Below are positions 1 through 4,538 of a stretch of 5,599 bases of DNA, in pieces. The DNA comes from CAYOUV01 sp964407265. Its GTDB lineage: Bacteria; Chloroflexota; Anaerolineae; Anaerolineales; Villigracilaceae. Every line of letters starts with the position of its first letter. Position 1 is the first letter of the stretch. The stretch is taken from positions 1-5,599 of the forward strand of contig CAYOUV010000113.1 in NCBI GenBank assembly GCA_964407265.1. Direction: 5' to 3'. Made by a program: the position numbers and the translations under genes. The notes beneath the pieces are model-generated. The model was not told where the DNA came from, made no database searches, and was given only the letters and a program-made list of their open reading frames with translations.

Positions 1-22
1 TTCGTCCAGCACTTTGCACGCG
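1..22 (+). repeat. 22-bp direct repeat, copy 1 (possibly cut by window edge)
   Basis: This stretch is identical over 22 bases to positions 1393-1414. It begins TTCGTCCAG and ends TTTGCACGCG. The window starts at its first base, so the true copy may extend further left. In copy 2 the bases to the left form the other arm of a small hairpin, and copy 1 may be the right half of the same structure. After base 22 the two copies differ completely. Together they bracket the CPBP protease gene. Confidence 0.85.
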
Positions 23-219
23 GACCCTACGCCTTCGCTCAGGACAGGCGGCTGGGTTCGCGGCGCTAAAATGGCTCTATGCTACGCCGATAAGCAATTG
101 CGCAGCGCCACGCGCTGGGATAGGATCCGCACAAACACTGGTCGGTCTCCTGAGTTTTACATAAGTTAAATTTATATCTACTTTTCCGAAACCATAACTG
201 GGGAATCCAGACGAAAAAA
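23..219. other. Non-coding region upstream of the CPBP gene
   Basis: I see no gene here. Minus-strand frames open across it have no recognisable protein character and lack a good ribosome-binding site. The left part is GC-rich and holds a perfect 6-bp inverted repeat, CAGCGC-CAC-GCGCTG at 103-117, with no T-run after it. From about 152 to 185 the composition becomes AT-rich (TTTTACATAAG, AAATTTATATC), which would suit a promoter, but no well-spaced pair of -35 and -10 boxes stands out. A TACAAT at 226-231, one base from TATAAT, is a weak -10 candidate for the downstream gene and has no good -35 partner. Confidence 0.5.
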
Positions 220-249
220 ATGAGGTACAATGACAAAAATGGTAATCGG

Positions 250-266
250 CACAAGCTTTACTTGTG
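250..266 (+). promoter_or_regulatory. Small leader hairpin touching the ribosome-binding site
   Basis: CACAAG (250-255) and CTTGTG (261-266) are perfect reverse complements around the loop CTTTA. The last base of the stem is the first base of the GGAGG ribosome-binding site. The CTTG at 261-264 could instead pair with CAAG at 274-277, which would place the ribosome-binding site in a loop. Both stems are short, so a regulatory role is only a possibility. Confidence 0.25.
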
Positions 267-270
267 GAGG
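266..270 (+). promoter_or_regulatory. Ribosome-binding site GGAGG setting the CPBP start
   Basis: GGAGG lies 9 nt before the ATG at 280, which is good Shine-Dalgarno spacing. The in-frame ATG at 220 is preceded only by an A-rich run with no such motif. This site is the main reason for choosing the start at 280. Confidence 0.7.
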
Positions 271-279
271 TTGCAAGAT

Positions 280-1353
280 ATGGATACAAATCTCAAACCC
301 AACTGGCGCCATGTGGGCGCCTTTTTGTGTCTCACTTTCGGTCTGACCTGGCTCCTTGACCTGGCCATTTATCTACGGGGAGGTTTGCAAATCCCGGGGA
401 TTGTCGCTGCCCTGCAGTTGCAGATGCTTCTGCCAGCATTCAGCGCCATCGTGCTAGGGCTGTTCTTCTTTCCTGAAAGCCCCATCTATCGCAGAAAGAC
501 TGCTGGGCGAGGACGCTGGTTCTACTACTACTTCCTAGTGCTTACGCTGATCTATGCTGTGGGCACCCTGGTTATGTGGTTTTCGCCAACCCAGGGGACC
601 ATTTCGGTATTATCCGCCATCCCCCTCATCCTTGCCTTCCTGGGTTTGATCTTACTCATCATACTACGTGCCACATCTGGCCGCGAGGCGATGGCACGGG
701 TCTGGCTAAGCTGGGGCAAGGGACGCTATTGGCTACTTTTCGGCCTGGGGTTCGTCGTCTATTACGTGCTTCAAGCGGCGCTCAACGCCTTCTTCGGCTT
801 GGGCGGGGGCAAACTGGCTCCTCCTGCCGCTCCCTTAGGCCTCAGCCCAAATGCCTTCCTGCTTCTGGCGACATTACAGACCGTGCTGCTGGCGCCGATC
901 TTGGCCATCGTCATCGCCTTTGGTGAGGAGTACGGCTGGCGGGGCTACCTGCAAAGCGAGCTCTTTAAACTGGGCCGGGTGCGCGGCGTGCTTCTGCTGG
1001 GCGTGATCTGGGGCGCTTGGCATTGGCCGCTCATCCTGATGGGCTACAACTATCCTGGCCATCCGTTGCTTGGAATGCTGCTGATGGCGCTCTACACCAC
1101 CGGTCTCGCCGTGATCCTGGGTTATGCTGTGCTCCGAACGGGCAGCGTCCTGCTGTCCGCGTACCTACATGCTCTTAATAACCAAGTCGTAGCCTTTATA
1201 ATGGCGATGGGCTTCAAACCGTTCGATAACGCTTTCTCCTTCGACATTGGCATCTTCGGGATAGCAACGCTGGCGCTGGTTGCCATCCTCGTACTTCGTG
1301 ACCCAATTTGGCGAGCCAGGGGCGGCGGTCTTGCCGATAGTTCTTCGGAGTAA
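280..1353 (+). CDS. CPBP-family intramembrane metalloprotease (CAAX-protease-like)
   Basis: A membrane protein of 357 residues with about eight hydrophobic segments. It carries the three hallmarks of the CPBP (Abi/RCE1-like) family: GEEYGWRGYL with Glu216, Glu217 and Arg221 (EExxxR); WGAWHW with His248; and YLHALNN with His297 and Asn301 (HxxxN). These Glu and His residues are the expected catalytic and metal-binding positions. Bacterial relatives cleave membrane substrates or act in bacteriocin self-immunity and prenyl-protein processing; nothing here identifies the substrate. I chose the ATG at 280 because GGAGG precedes it with 9-nt spacing. An in-frame ATG at 220 would add 20 polar residues with no ribosome-binding site. 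The gene stands alone, converges on the E1 operon, lies between two copies of a 22-bp repeat, and looks somewhat less GC-rich than its neighbours, so it may have been acquired. The family call is firm; the role is unknown. Confidence 0.9.
   Translation: MDTNLKPNWRHVGAFLCLTFGLTWLLDLAIYLRGGLQIPGIVAALQLQMLLPAFSAIVLGLFFFPESPIYRRKTAGRGRWFYYYFLVLTLIYAVGTLVMWFSPTQGTISVLSAIPLILAFLGLILLIILRATSGREAMARVWLSWGKGRYWLLFGLGFVVYYVLQAALNAFFGLGGGKLAPPAAPLGLSPNAFLLLATLQTVLLAPILAIVIAFGEEYGWRGYLQSELFKLGRVRGVLLLGVIWGAWHWPLILMGYNYPGHPLLGMLLMALYTTGLAVILGYAVLRTGSVLLSAYLHALNNQVVAFIMAMGFKPFDNAFSFDIGIFGIATLALVAILVLRDPIWRARGGGLADSSSE
305..326 (+). promoter_or_regulatory. Terminator-like hairpin inside the start of the CPBP gene
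   Basis: GGCGCC (305-310), loop ATGTG, GGCGCC (316-321), followed at once by five T residues (322-326). This has the form of an intrinsic terminator, but it sits in codons 9-16 of the protease gene. If it works, it would end transcripts early unless ribosomes on the leader prevent it from folding. The stem is only 6 bp, though entirely G-C. It may be chance, since it also encodes an ordinary peptide stretch. Confidence 0.35.
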
Positions 1354-1385
1354 AAACAAGCAGTGAGGCGGCCCAACAACGCGTA

Positions 1386-1401
1386 CTGGACATTCGTCCA
1401 G
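1386..1401. repeat. Perfect hairpin overlapping repeat copy 2
   Basis: CTGGAC (1386-1391), loop ATTC, GTCCAG (1396-1401): a perfect 6-bp stem with a 4-base loop, in the 79-bp gap between the convergent CPBP gene and E1 operon. Weaker pairing continues outward (GCGT on the left against ACGC on the right) with mismatches. T-runs occur on both strands but not directly next to the stem, so it is a poor intrinsic terminator. A GCCCAAC motif at 1371-1377 precedes it. No better terminator for either gene is visible in the gap. Confidence 0.6.
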
Positions 1402-1414
1402 CACTTTGCACGCG
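1393..1414 (+). repeat. 22-bp direct repeat, copy 2
   Basis: Identical over 22 bases to positions 1-22. It begins in the loop of the hairpin at 1386-1401 and contains that hairpin's right arm. It lies 39 bp after the CPBP stop codon and 18 bp before the end of the lipoyl/acyltransferase gene. It could be a member of a dispersed intergenic repeat family, a remnant of a cassette recombination site, or an insertion footprint. Confidence 0.85.
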
Positions 1415-1432
1415 AGCGGCGGGCTTTTTAAC

Positions 1433-2545
1433 CTACCCCCGCCAGACTTCGCCGGCTTTGAGGATCGTCCTGGGCGGCACGTCGGCCAAGACGATCGCGC
1501 CGCTGCCAACCCGCGACCCGTCCCCGATCTGGATGCCGATCACCACCTTGACGCCCATCCCGACCAGTACCTTTTCACCGACGTGCACGTGTCCCGCCAG
1601 CTGGGCGCCTGGCGCGATGTGCGTGTACGAGCCGATCAGGCAGTCGTGCGAGACGATCGCCCCGGTGTTGACCATACACTTCGGCGCCAGCACAGCCGAC
1701 GAGCCGACGTAGGCATTGGCGAAGACCTGCACCCCCGCCCCGACTTCTGCGCTGACCTCCACTACCGCGCGCGGATGCACCAGGGCCGGCAGTTCGAAGC
1801 CCCGGCTTTCCAGCAGTTCGAACAACCTGACGCGCACGTTAATGTCGACGATGCCCCCCACCCCGTTGGCCGCCAGTCGCACGCCTTGGGCAACCAATCC
1901 CGGCAGGATTTCGCGCGGTCCCAGCACCGGGATGCCTAAAATATCAGTCCCGGCTGGCAGGCCGTCGTCTATGATCCCGGCGATCTTGAAGGTTCCCAGC
2001 GCGCGCGCCATCTCCATGACCGTCTTGGCGTGCCCGCCGCCGCCGTAGATCAAGAGCGTCTTCCCCGGATCGACCTGCTTTAGTACAGGAACATCCACCT
2101 CCGGCTTTCCGGCCAGCTGGCGGATCGCCTCTTCGGTCAGCAGACGGTCGGACGGCAGGGAAGCCAGGTCCAGGCCCAGCTGCTCGGCCAAGACGCGCGC
2201 CGGTTTGGTCAGGCGCGGTCCCCCGTCCGCTGAAGCCCGCTCCTTTTTAGCGGAGGCTTTCAGATCGAGCGGCTCGTCGGCCGTCTCGGTGATCAGCGCC
2301 AGGCGCTCACCCACTTCCAGGATCGCCCCTTCTTCCGCCAGCAGACGCACGCAGCCGGCTTCCGGTGCTTCGACATCCGCGGCTGCTTTGGTGGTCTCGA
2401 TGGTCAACAAGAGCGCACCCTTTGCGACTTCCTGACCTTCTTTGACGTGAATTTCCACCAAGCGCGCCTCGGGTTCGTTGGCGTTCAATAAGGGCACCAG
2501 CACTTCGGCTTTGATCATTTGCTCCGCCTTTTCACTCTTCTCCAT
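1433..2545 (-). CDS. E2-like lipoyl domain + subunit-binding segment fused to NeuD/PglD-type sugar acyltransferase
   Basis: 370 residues with three parts in order. Residues about 10-88 form a lipoyl domain; IETTKAAADVEAP places the lipoyl-acceptor Lys at 53, and biotin's AMKM is absent. Residues about 111-145 (TKPARVLAEQLGLDL through LLTEEAIRQLA) resemble the peripheral-subunit-binding domain by which E2 holds E1 or E3. Residues about 163-370 are a NeuD/PglD-like acyltransferase: a Rossmann-like N-domain with GGGGHAK (168-174) and IIDD, then hexapeptide repeats of a left-handed beta-helix. VSHDC has His300 and THIAPGA has His309, matching the paired catalytic-site histidines of PglD. The usual E2 core and its HxxxDG motif are missing. 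The gene overlaps E1 beta by 14 nt. I infer that it moves an acyl group from lipoamide, or from CoA, to a sugar or similar acceptor. An ATG nine codons in (2518), preceded by AAGG at 8 nt, is an alternative start. Domains are confident; the reaction is not. Confidence 0.85.
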   Translation of the reverse strand: MEKSEKAEQMIKAEVLVPLLNANEPEARLVEIHVKEGQEVAKGALLLTIETTKAAADVEAPEAGCVRLLAEEGAILEVGERLALITETADEPLDLKASAKKERASADGGPRLTKPARVLAEQLGLDLASLPSDRLLTEEAIRQLAGKPEVDVPVLKQVDPGKTLLIYGGGGHAKTVMEMARALGTFKIAGIIDDGLPAGTDILGIPVLGPREILPGLVAQGVRLAANGVGGIVDINVRVRLFELLESRGFELPALVHPRAVVEVSAEVGAGVQVFANAYVGSSAVLAPKCMVNTGAIVSHDCLIGSYTHIAPGAQLAGHVHVGEKVLVGMGVKVVIGIQIGDGSRVGSGAIVLADVPPRTILKAGEVWRG

Positions 2546-3545
2546 GATAAAACTGCAGCGCCGCTCGGGTCAGCGTTTCCTGGGAGGGTAGGATCGCTTC
2601 TTCCAAGGCTTTGGAATTGGCGATCGGCAGGTCCATGGCAGCCACGCGGCGGACTTTCAAGCCGTCGCCGATTTCAGATTCGGCCGCGCGCGCCAGCAGC
2701 TCCGCGCCCCAGCCCAGGGTCAGGCCGCCCTCCTCTACGGTCAGCAGGCGGCGGGTGCGGCGCAGCGAGGCGAACAACGGCTCGAGCGCGAACGGGCTGA
2801 GCTGCGAGAACAGGGCGAGCTCGCAAAAGATCTCATAGTCATACAGCAGGTCCAGCGCCGTGCGGCGGGCTAATTCAAAATTATAGCCATAGCAGGCCAG
2901 CGTCAGGTCGCTCCGCGGCGCGCCTGCGACCCGTAAAACATGTGCGGGATAGGACCCGGCAATGGTTTCGATCTCGAAATCCTGCAGGTCGCCCTGGCCC
3001 GCTTCCAGCAGCGGGCGCGTGTAAAGCAGCTTGTGCTCCACGAACAGCACCGGATCGTCGTCAGAGATCGCAGCCTGCAAGAGTTCTGCCGGGTTGCCCA
3101 GCGTGTTGGGCGCTACGACACGCAGGCCTGGCACGCCCAGGAACATCTTCTCCAGCGACTGGCTGTGGGTCGGGCCGTAGCCGCGCCGTCCGCCCATCGG
3201 CAGGCGCACCACCAGCGGCACGCGCACCCCGTCGTTGTACATCCAGCGAAACTTGGCGGCATGATTGACCAGCTGGTCGGCGGTCAGGGTGATGAAATCG
3301 CCGAACATGATCTCGGCCACCGGGCGCAGTCCGCGCAGGGCCAGGCCGTTCGCCAGGCCGACGATGGCGGCTTCCGAGATGGGCGTGGTCAGGACGCGCT
3401 GCGGAAATTTACTGCTCAGGCCGTGCGTGACCTTGAAGGCGCCGCCGTAGGGGTCGAGCACATCCTCGCCCAGGACGTAAACGCGCGCGTCGCTTTCCAT
3501 GGCCTGGTGCAAAGCCTGATTGAGTCGTTCAAGTACAGTCGTCAT
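2532..3545 (-). CDS. 2-oxoacid dehydrogenase E1 component, beta subunit
   Basis: 337 residues, the normal length for E1 beta of the pyruvate/branched-chain/acetoin dehydrogenase family. Its N-terminal transketolase-type pyrimidine-binding domain covers about 3-175. It has GEDV at 26-29, TPISEAA with Glu58 as the expected residue that activates the thiamine ring, and THSQS with His127 as the conserved active-site histidine. The C-terminal transketolase domain covers about 205-325, with EEG near 272-274 and a DLPIANSKALEEAILP end resembling the usual DxPxP tail. With E1 alpha it forms the heterotetramer that decarboxylates a 2-oxoacid and acylates a lipoyl domain in the cytoplasm. Its ATG shares bases with the E1 alpha stop codon (ATGA) and has no clear ribosome-binding site, so translation probably depends on re-initiation. 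The oxoacid substrate cannot be read from the sequence. Its natural lipoyl partner is presumably the next gene. Confidence 0.93.
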   Translation of the reverse strand: MTTVLERLNQALHQAMESDARVYVLGEDVLDPYGGAFKVTHGLSSKFPQRVLTTPISEAAIVGLANGLALRGLRPVAEIMFGDFITLTADQLVNHAAKFRWMYNDGVRVPLVVRLPMGGRRGYGPTHSQSLEKMFLGVPGLRVVAPNTLGNPAELLQAAISDDDPVLFVEHKLLYTRPLLEAGQGDLQDFEIETIAGSYPAHVLRVAGAPRSDLTLACYGYNFELARRTALDLLYDYEIFCELALFSQLSPFALEPLFASLRRTRRLLTVEEGGLTLGWGAELLARAAESEIGDGLKVRRVAAMDLPIANSKALEEAILPSQETLTRAALQFYHGEE

Positions 3546-4450
3546 GACAGGATCGGTTTCAGGGTCCGGGGGTCGGGGAACGGGTCGGATTCAGCCCGGG
3601 CGAAGGCATCCGCCAGGCGGGCGCTGACCTCAGTCTCGGCCTGGTCCCGCTCCGCAGCCGTCAGGCGCGCGCCGTGGACCAGCAGCGGGTCCTGCTCTTT
3701 GTAACTTTCGATTTCCGCCGGGTCGCGCACGTCGTCGCCCTTGCTGTGGGCGGAGAAACGATAGGTGTGCAGGATCAGACCCGCGGGTTTGAGTTGGCTG
3801 CGCACGTAATTCACGGCTTCGGCTGCCGCGGACTGGACCTCGAGCACATCGGTGGTTTCGCGCTCCCAGGTGCGGATGCCGAAGGCGGCAAAGCGGCCGG
3901 GGATCGAACCGGCTACCCCTAATTCGATGGGCGTGGTCTGGGCGTAGCGATTATTCTCGACTACGAACAGGATCGGCAGCGACCACAAAGCAGCAATGTT
4001 CAGGCTTTCGTAAAGCGCGCCCTCGCCCAGTGTGCCGTCCCCGGTGAAGACCAGCACGATCTGGTTCGTCTGCCGGGCTTTCTCGGCCAGGGCCATACCG
4101 GTTGCAACCGGGACGATGCCGCCCTGTACGCCGTTCGAATAGAAGTTCCGCCAGTGGATATGCTGGCTGCCGCCGCGTCCCCCGACCAGGCCGCTGGCCT
4201 TGCCCATCAACTCGGCCGCCAGAGAATAGGGGTCGCCGCCATAGGCCAGGAAGTGGCCGTGACAGCGGTGGTTGCTGAAGGCAATATCGTCGGGATGGGT
4301 CACGCTGAAGATGCCGGCCGCGTCGGCTTCCTGGCCGATGTAGGCATGCGTGGTGCCGAAGAGCTTGCCAGCCGTGAACTCGGCCAGCAGGCGCTCCTCG
4401 AAACGGCGGATCAGCAGCATCGTGGCATAAAGTTGGAAGTTGTCGTTCAT
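3542..4450 (-). CDS. 2-oxoacid dehydrogenase E1 component, alpha subunit
   Basis: 302 residues, slightly short for E1 alpha (often about 320-360). Visible family features are RRFEERL (15-21), GQEA (39-42), the NHRCHGH segment (60-66), GGRGGSQH (90-97), and the thiamine-diphosphate/magnesium motif running from GDG (137-139) to ENN (165-167). A late AHSKGDD segment (234-240) corresponds to the HSxxDD loop of the family. Together with E1 beta it binds thiamine diphosphate at the subunit interface and carries out oxidative decarboxylation onto lipoamide. The similarity is of the pyruvate/acetoin type, but the substrate is not determined. I chose the ATG at 4450 because the family's N-terminus begins there and a TATAAT ends 9 nt before it. 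The frame stays open to 4888, but that extension is low-complexity and runs antisense to the divergent gene. It is the first gene of a three-gene overlapping operon, probably with a leaderless message. Confidence 0.93.
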   Translation of the reverse strand: MNDNFQLYATMLLIRRFEERLLAEFTAGKLFGTTHAYIGQEADAAGIFSVTHPDDIAFSNHRCHGHFLAYGGDPYSLAAELMGKASGLVGGRGGSQHIHWRNFYSNGVQGGIVPVATGMALAEKARQTNQIVLVFTGDGTLGEGALYESLNIAALWSLPILFVVENNRYAQTTPIELGVAGSIPGRFAAFGIRTWERETTDVLEVQSAAAEAVNYVRSQLKPAGLILHTYRFSAHSKGDDVRDPAEIESYKEQDPLLVHGARLTAAERDQAETEVSARLADAFARAESDPFPDPRTLKPILS

Positions 4451-4459
4451 GACGCGTCG

Positions 4460-4465
4460 ATTATA
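4460..4465 (-). promoter_or_regulatory. -10 box of the E1/lipoyl-acyltransferase operon
   Basis: Read on the minus strand, a perfect TATAAT followed by CG lies 9 nt before the E1 alpha ATG (4450). Transcription starting about 7 nt after the box would begin within a few bases of the ATG, giving an essentially leaderless message; no Shine-Dalgarno motif is present. No good -35 box is seen 16-19 nt upstream, so the promoter may be weak or need an activator. Confidence 0.6.
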
Positions 4466-4497
4466 ACCCAGCCCAACTTTTGCCGCATCCGCATGGT

Positions 4498-4528
4498 TTG
4501 ACATATTTTGGCTTCCACATGGTATAAT
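4498..4528 (+). promoter_or_regulatory. Promoter of the zinc-ribbon/LysM gene
   Basis: TTGACA (4498-4503) and TATAAT (4523-4528) both match the sigma-70 consensus exactly, with a 19-nt spacer (17 is ideal). The ATG at 4539 begins 10 nt after the -10 box, so the transcript would have a leader of only a few bases and no ribosome-binding site. The box is followed by CG, as in the divergent promoter at 4460-4465. The two -10 boxes lie 57 bp apart, back to back, so an upstream regulator could affect both. Confidence 0.7.
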
Positions 4529-4538
4529 CGCAGCCCGT

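Noticed and set aside
1..69. A frame open from base 1 to a TAA at 67-69, as the end of an upstream gene
   Set aside because: Only 22 codons are visible and they start in the repeat. The same repeat in copy 2 is intergenic, so coding cannot be supported.
165..171. GTTAAAT as the right-hand box (GTTRRRY) of an attC site for repeat copy 1
   Set aside because: It is over 140 bp from the repeat, too far for a normal attC site, and such a short degenerate motif is expected by chance.
220..279. Upstream in-frame ATG for the CPBP gene, adding 20 residues
   Set aside because: It has no ribosome-binding site and adds a polar stretch not typical of the family, while the ATG at 280 has GGAGG at 9 nt.
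1354..1432. A strong bidirectional terminator between the convergent genes
   Set aside because: The hairpin at 1386-1401 is not followed directly by a T-run on either strand. The nearest T5 runs are more than 20 nt away.
1406..1939. Open frame on the + strand (177 codons)
   Set aside because: It is antisense to the hexapeptide-repeat region of the acyltransferase, and its Asp/His/Arg-rich composition and lack of a ribosome-binding site mark it as a shadow.
2940..3704. Long open frame on the + strand (254 codons)
   Set aside because: It is antisense to well-supported E1 genes, rich in His, Arg, Gln and Ala as expected for a GC-rich shadow frame, and shows no family motif.
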